Positions 1 to 7,724 of a stretch of DNA of 17,013 nt are shown in pieces. This stretch comes from Thermoflexales bacterium (GTDB lineage: Bacteria > Chloroflexota > Anaerolineae > B4-G1). The position numbers and the translations under genes are program-made. The notes beneath the pieces are model-generated. The model had not been told where the DNA came from. It saw only the letters and a program-made list of their open reading frames with translations, and searched no databases. Position 1 is the stretch's first letter. Each line of letters starts with the position of its first letter. Where the stretch lies: assembly GCA_007118795.1 (NCBI GenBank), contig SKQX01000006.1, positions 1 to 17,013 of the forward strand. Direction: 5' to 3'.

Positions 1-300
1 CTCGGACTCACTGACAGCTTCGGGACCGTGGTCTGTGGGGACGACATCGAAAGCGGGAAGCCGGCCCCCGACATCTTCCTGGAGGCTGCGAGTCGGTTGG
101 AGGTGGAGCCAGCCCACTGTGTCGTACTGGAGGACTCGGATGCTGGCGCCCGAGCCGCCGACGCGGCGGGCATGCGTGTGATTGTGATCCCTGACTTTGG
201 AGAACCAGCATCAGACGTGGCGTCGCTCGCCTGGCGAGTGTTGCCGTCTCTCGATGAGGCAGCTAGCTTCCTGGCCGATGCCTGCGATAACCAGGCATAG
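1..300 (+). CDS. HAD-superfamily phosphatase, C-terminal part (5' end outside window)
   Basis: The reading frame is open from base 1 to the TAG at 298-300, so the gene enters from the left and only its last 99 codons are visible. It contains the late motifs of subfamily I HAD phosphatases of the phosphoglycolate phosphatase/beta-phosphoglucomutase type. Motif III is GKPAPDIF, with the conserved lysine, at visible residues 19-26. Motif IV is VLEDSDAGARAA, with the acidic pair that holds magnesium, followed by the usual GMRVIVIPD strand. The nucleophile-bearing motif I (DxD) and cap domain lie outside the window. The family dephosphorylates small phosphorylated metabolites such as sugar phosphates in the cytoplasm; the substrate cannot be told from this part. 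It lies 281 bases before the next gene, so membership of the glycan locus is uncertain. Confidence 0.9.
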   Translation, partial: LGLTDSFGTVVCGDDIESGKPAPDIFLEAASRLEVEPAHCVVLEDSDAGARAADAAGMRVIVIPDFGEPASDVASLAWRVLPSLDEAASFLADACDNQA

Positions 301-342
301 TCGGGCGATGCTCAGGAAAGGCTCTGCACGGATGCGAAGCGG

Positions 343-356
343 TCCCTCTCGAGGGA
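343..356 (+). terminator. Short inverted repeat after the HAD gene, possible weak terminator
   Basis: TCCCT and AGGGA flank a four-base CTCG loop, 43 bases after the HAD stop codon, and three T residues follow. The stem is only 5 bp and there is no real T tract, so intrinsic termination is a weak possibility. Confidence 0.2.
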
Positions 357-438
357 TTTCCGACCGGCGCAGGCTATACACAGAGGAGCGGGCGTTGGCG
401 ACCGCCTCCCCGTCAAGCAGCCCGCCTAGCGGCTGCGC

Positions 439-469
439 TTGCCTTTAGCAGGCTCAAGTCTGATAAGAT
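439..469 (+). promoter_or_regulatory. Candidate sigma-70-type promoter for the CapK-like gene
   Basis: A TAAGAT box at 464-469 is preceded by TG at 461-462, giving an extended -10 element. A TTGCCT box at 439-444 lies 19 bases upstream, which is slightly long. The site is about 110 bases before the ATG at 582. Called by eye from consensus only. Confidence 0.3.
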
Positions 470-581
470 AGCGGCAGGACTATCCCAAGTGGAGAATACC
501 CAGCCAAGGTCGTCGGCACGCTGATGCAGACGCCCGGGAACCCGCCGGCTTCTATCCCTGAATGCTCTTTGGAGGGACACC

Positions 582-1940
582 ATGATCCTTGCTCAGACGA
601 TTGATGTGGCCCTGCAGGCCTTCGAGACGAAGATCGCCAGCCCGAACAGGGTGCTGCAGGCCGCCCAGGTGATCGACTCCTTCCTCGATCGCGGAGTTGA
701 CGCGACCGTCGTTCGGGACATCCAGGCCCGGCGTCTCCAGAAGACCGTTCAGTATGCTGTCGAGCGCTCAACCTTCTACCGTGAGTTGTTCGAGCGCAGC
801 GGCGTCTCTCCAGATACGATCCGGGATTCAGAGGACCTGCAGGTGCTCCCATTCACTACCTCCGAGGATATCCGTGACTTTCGGGCTTTTCTTTGCGTGT
901 CCGACGACGAGTTAGCCGCGGTCTTCACGACAGCCGGGAGCACCGGTGACCCAAAGCAGGTCTACTACACCCTCGAGGAGCTGGAGCGGATCACCAATTT
1001 CAGCGCCCTTGCTCTGCGCGTCCGGCACCGGAGCAAACTCCGCACCCTGATCGCGCTGCCGATGCGCCACGGACTCTGGATGGGGTCGGCTACTGCTGAG
1101 AACATCATGCGCCGTGCCGGCGGTCTGCCCATCCCCGTAGGTGCCGGAGATCCCCGGGATACGATCGGGTGGATGCAGCGCTTCGGGCCCAATCTGGTGG
1201 CTTCTTCACCCTCTTATATGACGGCGCTCACTGAGGAGGCCCAAAGGGCTGGATATCAGCGTCCGCTGGATGTGATCATGCTTGGTGGTGAGATGCTGAC
1301 GGACGAACAGGAGGCGGCCTTTAGAGACTATTGGGGCGCAGAGATCATCGACAGCTACGGCACCACCGAGATCGGCGGCGCTCAGACCATCTCTCTTCCC
1401 GATTGCCGGGGTTTTCATCTCAACGACTTCCATCTGGTGACGGAGATTGTGGATCCGCATAGTGGTCAAGCAGCTGACGAAGGGGAGTTGGTGTTTACCA
1501 CCATCCGCCGCGAGGCGATGCCCCTACTGCGCTACCGCTCCGGCGACCGAGCCCGCTGGGTGGAGTGTCCAGACCGGATTCCCCTGCCGGCTGTGGAGCT
1601 CTTGGGGCGGATCGACGACATGATCGTTGCCGGTGACGTGAACCTCTACGGTCGAGTGCTTGCTGAAGCGCTGACCGAAGTCCCGGGGACAGGTCGGCGC
1701 GTGCGCATCGAGGTCGATAAGGTTGATATGGTTGACGAGCTGACGATCTATGTGGAAGGAGAGGAAGTATCTGAGGAATCAGTGCGCGAGGCCATCTTCT
1801 CGGTGTACCCGCAAGCCCGGACCAGTGTGGAGGCCGGTCAACTCCTGTTCGACGTAGCCGCCGGTACCGATCTGAGCGATCAGATCAAAGCGCTGAGTGT
1901 CGTCGACTCACGCCCTCATAGTCGCCGTTCGGCCTCCTGA
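582..1940 (+). CDS. CapK/phenylacetate-CoA ligase-like adenylate-forming enzyme
   Basis: A 452-residue member of the ANL (acyl/aryl adenylating) superfamily in the PaaK/CapK branch. The ATP P-loop motif TTAGSTGDPK is at 116-125, the DSYGTTEIGG motif at 257-266, the RYRSGDRA motif with the ribose-binding aspartate at 317-324, and the GRIDDMI hinge at 342-348. Length is normal for PaaK-type enzymes. Classical members activate phenylacetate as an AMP ester and transfer it to CoA. CapK relatives are found in capsule loci with an unknown acid substrate. Here the likeliest role is activating a carboxylic acid for modification of the glycan or another envelope molecule, which is inference from context. 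The ATG has GGAGGG five bases upstream. No transferase partner for an acyl group lies next to it. Confidence 0.85.
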   Translation: MILAQTIDVALQAFETKIASPNRVLQAAQVIDSFLDRGVDATVVRDIQARRLQKTVQYAVERSTFYRELFERSGVSPDTIRDSEDLQVLPFTTSEDIRDFRAFLCVSDDELAAVFTTAGSTGDPKQVYYTLEELERITNFSALALRVRHRSKLRTLIALPMRHGLWMGSATAENIMRRAGGLPIPVGAGDPRDTIGWMQRFGPNLVASSPSYMTALTEEAQRAGYQRPLDVIMLGGEMLTDEQEAAFRDYWGAEIIDSYGTTEIGGAQTISLPDCRGFHLNDFHLVTEIVDPHSGQAADEGELVFTTIRREAMPLLRYRSGDRARWVECPDRIPLPAVELLGRIDDMIVAGDVNLYGRVLAEALTEVPGTGRRVRIEVDKVDMVDELTIYVEGEEVSEESVREAIFSVYPQARTSVEAGQLLFDVAAGTDLSDQIKALSVVDSRPHSRRSAS

Positions 1941-2192
1941 TGCAGATTGCTAGACACCCGAGACGTGGTGGGCCATGTTTTGACCGCGAACCAGCGGCGG
2001 GCCGTCAGGGGCCTCTCCTGGAGTCCAACCGACCAACGACCTGGCGGACGGAGCTCTCGCACTCAGGCCGCTGTACGATTTCGCTCCGAACCACGGCTGG
2101 ATGCTGCAAGGCCTGGTGGACGCCCCCCCGTCGTACCAGACCCAGACCGAGTCAAGATAGCAGCGTGGATGGCCTGAGACTGCCTGGCGACC
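1941..2192. other. Convergent intergenic region
   Basis: These 252 bases lie between the 3' ends of the CapK-like gene and the amphi-Trp gene on the opposite strand. I see no gene with a start codon and ribosome binding site. One frame (1984-2160) is open for 58 codons between two stops but has no good start, and I do not call it. No hairpin with a T tract was found; a short stem overlaps the end of the amphi-Trp gene. Confidence 0.45.
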
Positions 2193-2462
2193 TTAGTCCA
2201 GGGTCACCGTTCCCTGGGTCTGCTCCTCTGTCCACTCGATCTCGATCTCCAGCTCTCGTTCGGTCTTGTGTTTCTTCACCTTCTCCGTGACTTCGATCTC
2301 CAGTTCCAGGGTCTCGGGGAAGGTCAATCTGACCTCCTCTTCGCCACGACGAAGCGTAACCTCTCCCTGCTCCAGGTTGTCGGCGAGCTCCCGCAGAAAC
2401 GCAGCGGTACTTTGCCGGGCCTTCCACTCCTCGCTCTTGAACAGGATGCTCTTCTTTGCCAT
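2193..2462 (-). CDS. Small amphi-Trp domain protein
   Basis: An 89-residue, very charged cytosolic protein with no signal peptide or membrane segment. It matches my memory of the amphi-Trp domain family: a KSILFKSEE start, a short helix with AAFLRELADNLEQGEV (20-35), then alternating charged and hydrophobic beta strands ending in ELEIEIEW (70-77). The two tryptophans are W13 and W77. The family's function is unknown. The ATG at 2462 (minus strand) is preferred over one 14 codons upstream, because AGGAG lies nine bases before it and the conserved domain begins exactly there. It is transcribed away from the glycan run and converges on the CapK-like gene, so it is probably an unrelated neighbour. 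Confidence 0.85.
   Translation of the reverse strand: MAKKSILFKSEEWKARQSTAAFLRELADNLEQGEVTLRRGEEEVRLTFPETLELEIEVTEKVKKHKTERELEIEIEWTEEQTQGTVTLD
2196..2219 (-). terminator. Hairpin at the 3' end of the amphi-Trp gene
   Basis: CCAGGG (2198-2203) and CCCTGG (2212-2217) pair perfectly around an eight-base loop, and two G-T wobble pairs can lengthen the stem. It overlaps the last codons of the minus-strand gene and has no T tract, so it is only a possible terminator or transcript-end stabiliser. Confidence 0.2.
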
Positions 2463-3035
2463 GTGGATGATCTCCTCTTCTTGGTCGGTATGCGTGCGGC
2501 CCACCCCACAGCGCTCGGTATCTCCCGTCAGCTCCCGGGCACCGTGCTAAGCCAGGTCACCAGTTGCCCTCCCTTTCGCTGCAGACTGAACCGACTCGGG
2601 ATCGCCACGCGGGTGATGTCCAGAGACGGGGCGAAGTGACTCTTCCGATCAGGGCTATTCTATCTCCCGGCCAATCTGTGTCAAGCTCCGGTTTCACGAT
2701 GGGCGCGATCCCAGTCCCCGGGCTCAGATCCGCGATGAAGCTGATGGCATCGGTACCGAATACCTGCATCGCCAGGCAGAAGCGTAGGTGGGCTCGGACA
2801 GGCGTTATTCAACCTCTGGTGGGTCCAGCTCACAGTGGGTTGGCACATCTACTGAGCCTCTCTCGGCGGCCTGACGGAGAAAAGTGGGAGATGTGTGATC
2901 AGGACTTCCAACACGGAGTTAGGCGTCAGAGCGCGGGGGCTTTGCGTTTGAACCCGGGTGTGCTATCATATCAACGTGGGATAGACGTAGATTGGGTTAG
3001 ATCCGCTTTGGCACCCTCCGGGAGCTGGATAACGA
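2463..3035. other. 573-base divergent intergenic region
   Basis: This non-coding stretch separates the minus-strand amphi-Trp gene from the plus-strand Wzt-like gene. Several frames are open (for example 2564-3058 plus and 2557-2769 minus), but none shows a recognisable domain or good start context. The right end carries an extended -10 promoter candidate at 2941-2969 and a GGAG at 3021-3024 before the GTG start. No promoter for the minus-strand gene was clear to me. Such a long upstream region before a glycan operon could hold regulatory sites that I cannot identify. Confidence 0.5.
2941..2969 (+). promoter_or_regulatory. Candidate extended -10 promoter for the glycan gene run
   Basis: The -10 hexamer TATCAT (2964-2969) matches consensus at five of six positions and has the TG extension at 2961-2962. 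The -35 region is weak: TTTGCG at 2941-2946 with 17-base spacing, or TTGCGT at 2942-2947 with 16. Transcription would start near 2976 and give a leader of about 60 bases before the GTG at 3036. It is the best promoter candidate in the window. Confidence 0.4.
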
Positions 3036-4832
3036 GTGAGCACGGCCATCCGTCTTGAGCGCGTCTCAAAAAGATTTGCCCTCCGTCAGCGTAGGGCGCA
3101 ATCTTTCCAGGACCTGGTCGTCGGCCTATTCAGGCGGAAAGATCAAGTCCCCGTGGATCTACAGGCAGGATCGAACGGGGATCTCTGGGCGCTGCGTGAT
3201 GTAAGCTTCAGCGTGGAGGAAGGGGAGACCATCGGCGTCATCGGGTCCAATGGAGCAGGAAAGAGTACCCTGCTGAAGCTGATTTCCCGCATCATTGAGC
3301 CCACATCGGGAGAGATTGAGGTCAACGGTCGCGTGGGAGCCCTGTTGGAGCTTGGAGCTGGCTTCCATCCAGATCTGACGGGGCGGGAGAATATCTATCT
3401 GAACGGGTCCATTCTGGGGCTGAGCCGCGCCGAGATCAAGGAGAAAGAGGCCCAGATCATCGCCTTCGCCGAGTTGGAGCGGTTCATCGATATGCCTGTC
3501 AAGCACTACTCCTCAGGCATGCACATGCGATTGGGCTTCTCCGTGGCCGTGCACACTGACCCCAAGATCCTGCTGGTTGACGAGGTTCTGGCTGTCGGAG
3601 ATGAGAACTTCCAACATAAGTGCCTCGACCGGATCACGGGCCTGAGGCGAGAGGGCATCACAATCTGCTTCGTCTCGCACGGGCTGGGGCAGGTTCGCCG
3701 GCTCTGTTCTCGCGCTCTCTGGCTTGACCGGGGCGCCATCCAGGCCGATGGTGAGGTACAGGATGTCGTTACCGCCTACTTGCGTCAGGCTGCCATTGAA
3801 GAGGACAGCAGGATGGGAGAGGCTGGAAGGGCAGCCCAGGGAGTTTCGAGAGGTGCAAGGACGAGTCACCAAAAACCTGTCGAGGCGTCGCGCCGTGACT
3901 CGTTGGAGGTTGTAGGAGTCTCACTCCTGGACGAAACGGGGAGAGAGCGTCAAGTCTTCCAGGTGGGCGAACCGTGGACAGTCCGGCTGGCCTATCGATC
4001 TTCCGGAATAACGAGGAACCCCGTCTTCAGACTGGCTGTGGCTCGAAACGACGGCTTGCACGTTTGTGCTCTCGATACTCGCTCCGCCGGTTTCAACATC
4101 CCTTACCTTCAGGGAGAGGGTGAACTCTTCTATCGCCTGGATCAGCTTCCACTGATGGAAGGCACGTACTTGGTCTCGGCATCGGGACCCAGCGAGGCTG
4201 AGGGGATCACTGGCGATGAGCGGCATCGTCTGCACGCTTTCAAGGTGCGTCAGGTAGAGAACGGTGAACGGTACGGTCTGGTCAGCTTGGGGGGGCGATG
4301 GACCTGGAATACTAGTGGAATCGCTCCCGTTGCCGCCCCAGCTTCGCAGGGACTCATAGGCGGGGAGGGGGGACGTGAAGGTCCATCTGATCCCGAGCGG
4401 CGGTGGGGAACGGGCGAGGTTAGAGTTGTGAACGTTTCCTTTGTCGATGCTGCGGGGATGCCCCGTCGTGTATTCGAAGCAGGGGAACCATGGGTGGTCA
4501 GACTCCGCTATCAAGCTGATCGGGAGATCGAGAAGCCTGTCTTTGGGCTCGCAGTTCATCGAACCGACGGTGTTCACATATGCGGACCGAATAGCCGCTT
4601 CGGCGGCCTGTCCATCCCTTCGATTGAAGGCCCGGGAGAGGTGCTCTACGCAGTGGACAGCCTTCCATTGATGGAGGGAGAGTACCATCTCTCGGTTTCA
4701 GCTCATAATCGGGCGGACACCGTGATGTACGACTATCACGATCGGTTGTACCCCTTCAGGGTCTGTCGCTTCAATGATGCTCAGGATCAAGGTATTGCTT
4801 CGCTGGGAGGCCACTGGGCTTGGGAGGGCTGA
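3036..4832 (+). CDS. wzt: Wzt-like polysaccharide ABC transporter ATPase with two tandem C-terminal carbohydrate-binding domains
   Basis: A 598-residue cytoplasmic ATPase that would power export of a finished glycan through an ABC permease. The ATPase domain (about 1-250) has Walker A GSNGAGKST at 70-78, the Wzt/TagH-type segment LLELGAGFHPDLTGRENI at 103-120, signature SSGMH at 159-163, Walker B ILLVDEVLA at 178-186 and the switch histidine H215. Two homologous Wzt C-terminal domains follow, at about 288-425 and 459-598. Both carry VFxxGEPWxVRL, LPLMEGxY and SLGGxWxW landmarks, joined by a Gly/Pro/Ala-rich linker. Wzt proteins normally carry one such domain, so this one is longer than usual. 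In known systems the domain binds the terminal modification of the O-antigen chain. The GTG start has GGAG 11 bases upstream. No permease gene lies beside it. Confidence 0.9.
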   Translation: MSTAIRLERVSKRFALRQRRAQSFQDLVVGLFRRKDQVPVDLQAGSNGDLWALRDVSFSVEEGETIGVIGSNGAGKSTLLKLISRIIEPTSGEIEVNGRVGALLELGAGFHPDLTGRENIYLNGSILGLSRAEIKEKEAQIIAFAELERFIDMPVKHYSSGMHMRLGFSVAVHTDPKILLVDEVLAVGDENFQHKCLDRITGLRREGITICFVSHGLGQVRRLCSRALWLDRGAIQADGEVQDVVTAYLRQAAIEEDSRMGEAGRAAQGVSRGARTSHQKPVEASRRDSLEVVGVSLLDETGRERQVFQVGEPWTVRLAYRSSGITRNPVFRLAVARNDGLHVCALDTRSAGFNIPYLQGEGELFYRLDQLPLMEGTYLVSASGPSEAEGITGDERHRLHAFKVRQVENGERYGLVSLGGRWTWNTSGIAPVAAPASQGLIGGEGGREGPSDPERRWGTGEVRVVNVSFVDAAGMPRRVFEAGEPWVVRLRYQADREIEKPVFGLAVHRTDGVHICGPNSRFGGLSIPSIEGPGEVLYAVDSLPLMEGEYHLSVSAHNRADTVMYDYHDRLYPFRVCRFNDAQDQGIASLGGHWAWEG

Positions 4833-4840
4833 AACACACC

Positions 4841-6250
4841 GTGACTCAGCGGGCTTGCGTGTTGATCATAAGCCACGATGTCGTGGACGCTCGGATGGCC
4901 GGGCCTGGGATACGGTATTGGGAGCTGGCCCGCGTGCTTGCCCGCCATTTCGACGTCCTCTTGGCTGTGCCCGGCGATTCCTCTCTCCCTGATTCCAACA
5001 TCGTGACCCTATGGCCCTACCGGCCGGGGCGATGGGGCACCCTGGTGCAGGCGACAGAACAGGCGAATGCGATTCTTCTCTGCGGAGACGTGCTGGTCTG
5101 GTTCCCGGAGTTGCAGGAGATCGGGGTTCCCTTGATCGTGGATGGGTACGATCCGCACCCAATGGAGACACTGGCACTCTTTGCCGGATCGTCGGAGCAG
5201 TCGCAAAGACACCGCGAGAGCGCGCGTATCCTGCGTGCCCAGTGTCGCGCGGGGGATTTCTTCATCTGCGCCAGCGAGCGACAGCGGGACTGGTGGCTGG
5301 GCTGGTTGGGAGCCGCAGGTCGGGTCAACCCACACACCTATAGCCAAGACCCGTCACTCCGGAAGCTCATTGACGTCGTTCCCTATGGACTCCCTTCTAC
5401 ACCTCCACATCACACGCAGCAGGTGCTCAAGGGAGTCTGGCCGGGAATCTCGGCGGAAGACAAAGTCCTGCTGTGGGGCGGGGGGCTGTGGCAGTGGCTG
5501 GACCCGTTGACGGCCGTCCGGGCGATGGCGCTGATGCGCGAACGACGCGACGACGTACGCTTGGTATTCCCTGGCACTCGCCACCCAAATCCGGCGGTCC
5601 CTGACATGCCAATGCGAGAGGACACAGTCCGGTTGGCCGAAGAGCTGAGTCTCATGAACAAGTATGTCTTCTTTGGTGAGTGGGTGCCTTATGAGGATTG
5701 GTCGAACTATCTCCTGGAAGCTGACGTAGGGCTCTCGCTCCACTTCGACACGGTGGAGACGAGGCTGGCCTTTCGCAGCCGGATACTCGACTACGTGTGG
5801 GCTGGACTGCCGATGGTAGTCACTGAAGGTGATGTGATCAGTCAGGAGATCGCTCACTTCGGACTGGGAGAGGTGATAGGCTACGGGAGAGAACAGGAGC
5901 TTACTGCAGCTGTGATACGACTGCTGGACAAACCGCGGCTGAGTTTCGATCGAGCTTTTGGGGAGGCACAGCGAGTATTCACGTGGGAGCGCGCTGCCGA
6001 GCCATTGGCCGAATTCTGCGCGCATCCGCGGCTGGCCCCGGATACGGGCGCAGGTGCAAAGCAGGAATTGTGGCTTGGGGCTTCCGATGCTGAACGGGAT
6101 GCGAAGATGGAGGCTCTGCATACGATCATCGCTGATCAGAAGGCCAAGATCGACCGTCTCCAAGACCGACTGGCGGGCTACGAGCAGGGACGCTTCATCC
6201 GCATGATGAAGTGGCTCGACGACGTGCGCCCGTGGAAGGTGAAGGCGTGA
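4841..6250 (+). CDS. GT4-like glycosyltransferase with C-terminal coiled coil and basic GRFIRMMKWL tail
   Basis: A 469-residue GT-B fold glycosyltransferase, presumably using a nucleotide sugar at the inner face of the membrane. It begins with a Rossmann strand and the RMAGPGIRYWELARVL segment. The C-lobe has LLWGGGLWQWLDPLTAVRA, a PGTRHPNP turn, HFDTVETRLAFRSRILDY and WAGLPMVVTEGD. These are typical of a GT4-like group found in surface-glycan loci, but donor and acceptor are unknown. The last 45 or so residues form a heptad-rich helix ending in the basic amphipathic GRFIRMMKWL (450-459), a possible membrane or partner contact. I chose the GTG at 4841, with GGGAGGG 12 bases upstream; a TTG at 4820 would overlap the previous gene and lie before that ribosome binding site. 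The 3' end overlaps the next gene by four bases. Confidence 0.82.
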   Translation: MTQRACVLIISHDVVDARMAGPGIRYWELARVLARHFDVLLAVPGDSSLPDSNIVTLWPYRPGRWGTLVQATEQANAILLCGDVLVWFPELQEIGVPLIVDGYDPHPMETLALFAGSSEQSQRHRESARILRAQCRAGDFFICASERQRDWWLGWLGAAGRVNPHTYSQDPSLRKLIDVVPYGLPSTPPHHTQQVLKGVWPGISAEDKVLLWGGGLWQWLDPLTAVRAMALMRERRDDVRLVFPGTRHPNPAVPDMPMREDTVRLAEELSLMNKYVFFGEWVPYEDWSNYLLEADVGLSLHFDTVETRLAFRSRILDYVWAGLPMVVTEGDVISQEIAHFGLGEVIGYGREQELTAAVIRLLDKPRLSFDRAFGEAQRVFTWERAAEPLAEFCAHPRLAPDTGAGAKQELWLGASDAERDAKMEALHTIIADQKAKIDRLQDRLAGYEQGRFIRMMKWLDDVRPWKVKA

Positions 6251-7719
6251 AAGCCTCGGTCATCGTGCTCTCCTGGAACGGGATGGAGTATCTTGCGGAC
6301 TGCCTGGATGCCGTGCTGGCTCAGGAGTACCCGGATTTCGAGCTAATCGTCGTAGATAATGGATCCAGCGACGGCTCGGCGGACTTCGTCGAGCGGCAAT
6401 ATCCCTCAGTCCGACTGATCCGCAACCATCGCAACTTGGGTTTTGCGGCGGGCAATAACGTTGGCCTTCGGGTAGCCAGGGGTGATGCTCTCGTGCTGCT
6501 GAACCAAGACACGGTCGTGCACCCAGGTTGGCTCTCGGCGCTGACCGACGCCTTGGGGGATCCTCAGATCGGCATTGTTGGCTGCAAGGCGCTCTACCCG
6601 GACGGGACTATCCAGCACGCAGGTGGATTCGTCTGCGGTCCCCGGGCTGAGACAGGGCATATTGGTCGCTTCGAGCCTGATGACGGACGCTTTGACACGC
6701 TGCGGGACGTCGATTTCGTCACTGGAGCTGGGCTGGGTATCTCTAACTCGGCGCTCTCGCGCATCGGCTTGTTGGACGAAGGATTTCACCCAGCTTATTA
6801 TGAGGATGTCGACTGGTGTTATACTGCTCGTGAGGCCGGCCTCCGTGTCGTCTATGAGCCAAGAGCGCGCTTGATCCATCTTGAGAGTCCGACGACCCAG
6901 TGCCACACCCATAGGCACAAGTATGCGTTGCACCGCGGTCGGGTTCGTTTCCTCTTTAGACACTGGCCAGCGACACGGCTGCGAGAGGAGTTTATGCCGG
7001 CTGAACAGCGGTGGGCGTCCAGGCTGGGACGCACGGTGGAGATGATGAGCGTGCGGCGTGCCTACTTGGTGACCATGCTGGATATTGGAGCTATCACGGC
7101 CTTCCGGACGAGATCCGATGGAGTAAGCCGCACCGGAGACTTGAATCGAGAGGCTCTCGAGCTACTCTGGTTACTGGAGGGCCTGCGTACCGTCTGTGTC
7201 GGGGACGAAACTGGGTGCCGGGGCTTGGACACCACGTGGGGATCGGCTTCAGTTTCGACTTGGTCGGCCGCGGCGGAGAAGATCGAAGAGCAGCACGCTC
7301 TGATTCCCAGACGCAGTGAGGAGTTTGCGGTGCTGCGATCTCTCCAGAGTATCCCCCTGCAAGAGCCTGTCATCCGCGTGCCTTTAGTGGGTCCCATTAT
7401 AGCTGGCCTGCGTGAGTGGTGGCAAGGCCGTGTTGCACCGCGTCTGTTGCGGCCGCTAGTCCATCACCAGTCTGGGTTCAACACCAGGCTGAGTGATCTT
7501 CTCGCTCTGTTGATGCAAATGGACGACCAGCTGCGGGACTCGCTTGCCCTGATGGTCCAGGCCAATGATCAGCTGCGGTTGGCCTTGGAGGACGCCCAAC
7601 AGTGGAGTAGGCAACTGGAGCGCGACGTTGTCGAGAACACGAGGGAGATCAACGAGTTAGCCCAGTGGTTGGCCGCGACTTGTGAAGCTTCACCCGTTGA
7701 CGACCGCGAGGAGGACTAG
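6247..7719 (+). CDS. GT2 glycosyltransferase with fused C-terminal helical Q-x-x-F-N module
   Basis: A 490-residue protein. Residues 1 to about 240 are a GT-A fold family 2 transferase of the rhamnosyltransferase-like type. It has SVIVLSWNG at the start, VVDNGSSDGS (35-44), NLGFAAGNN (63-71), the metal-site NQD (86-88) in place of DxD, and YYEDVDWCYTAREAG (184-198) with the likely catalytic acidic residues. After a less conserved middle (about 250-370) comes the helical module: VPLVGPI (378-384), Q408, F411-N412, then a long coiled coil with repeated DQLR. It probably adds one sugar to a lipid-linked glycan. The GTG start overlaps the upstream stop codon (GTGA) and has GGAAGGT six bases upstream. 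It lies five bases before a GT4 gene, so translational coupling on both sides is likely. Confidence 0.88.
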   Translation: MKASVIVLSWNGMEYLADCLDAVLAQEYPDFELIVVDNGSSDGSADFVERQYPSVRLIRNHRNLGFAAGNNVGLRVARGDALVLLNQDTVVHPGWLSALTDALGDPQIGIVGCKALYPDGTIQHAGGFVCGPRAETGHIGRFEPDDGRFDTLRDVDFVTGAGLGISNSALSRIGLLDEGFHPAYYEDVDWCYTAREAGLRVVYEPRARLIHLESPTTQCHTHRHKYALHRGRVRFLFRHWPATRLREEFMPAEQRWASRLGRTVEMMSVRRAYLVTMLDIGAITAFRTRSDGVSRTGDLNREALELLWLLEGLRTVCVGDETGCRGLDTTWGSASVSTWSAAAEKIEEQHALIPRRSEEFAVLRSLQSIPLQEPVIRVPLVGPIIAGLREWWQGRVAPRLLRPLVHHQSGFNTRLSDLLALLMQMDDQLRDSLALMVQANDQLRLALEDAQQWSRQLERDVVENTREINELAQWLAATCEASPVDDREED

Positions 7720-7724
7720 ACGGC

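Larger units (their letters stand above)
301..581. other. Intergenic region between HAD and CapK-like genes
   Basis: These 281 bases have no convincing coding frame. They hold the short hairpin at 343-356, the promoter candidate at 439-469, and at the right end a strong ribosome binding site (GGAGGG at 571-576) five bases before the ATG at 582. The layout suggests a transcription boundary between the two genes. Confidence 0.5.

Noticed and set aside
1984..2160. A 58-codon open frame between two stops, with a fairly protein-like end
   Set aside because: It has no start codon with a ribosome binding site and no recognisable domain; open frames of this size are common by chance in GC-rich DNA.
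2557..2769. A 70-codon minus-strand open frame
   Set aside because: No family resemblance and no good ribosome binding site; it lies in the non-coding divergent region.
2564..3058. A 164-codon plus-strand open frame in the gap before the Wzt-like gene
   Set aside because: No domain, low-complexity basic composition, and it overlaps both the promoter candidate and the start of the Wzt-like gene.
3921..4688. A 255-codon minus-strand open frame opposite the Wzt-like C-terminal domains
   Set aside because: It is antisense to a well-supported gene with clear repeated domains, and its own translation shows no domain.
5354..6163. A 269-codon minus-strand open frame opposite the first GT4-like gene
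   Set aside because: Antisense shadow of a gene with clear GT-B motifs; composition reflects the complementary codon pattern.
6172..6250. Treating the GRFIRMMKWL tail of the first GT4-like enzyme as a fifth copy of the Q-x-x-F-N module
   Set aside because: It lacks the proline, the Q-x-x-F-N motif and the 27-28 residue spacing, so it is a different tail.
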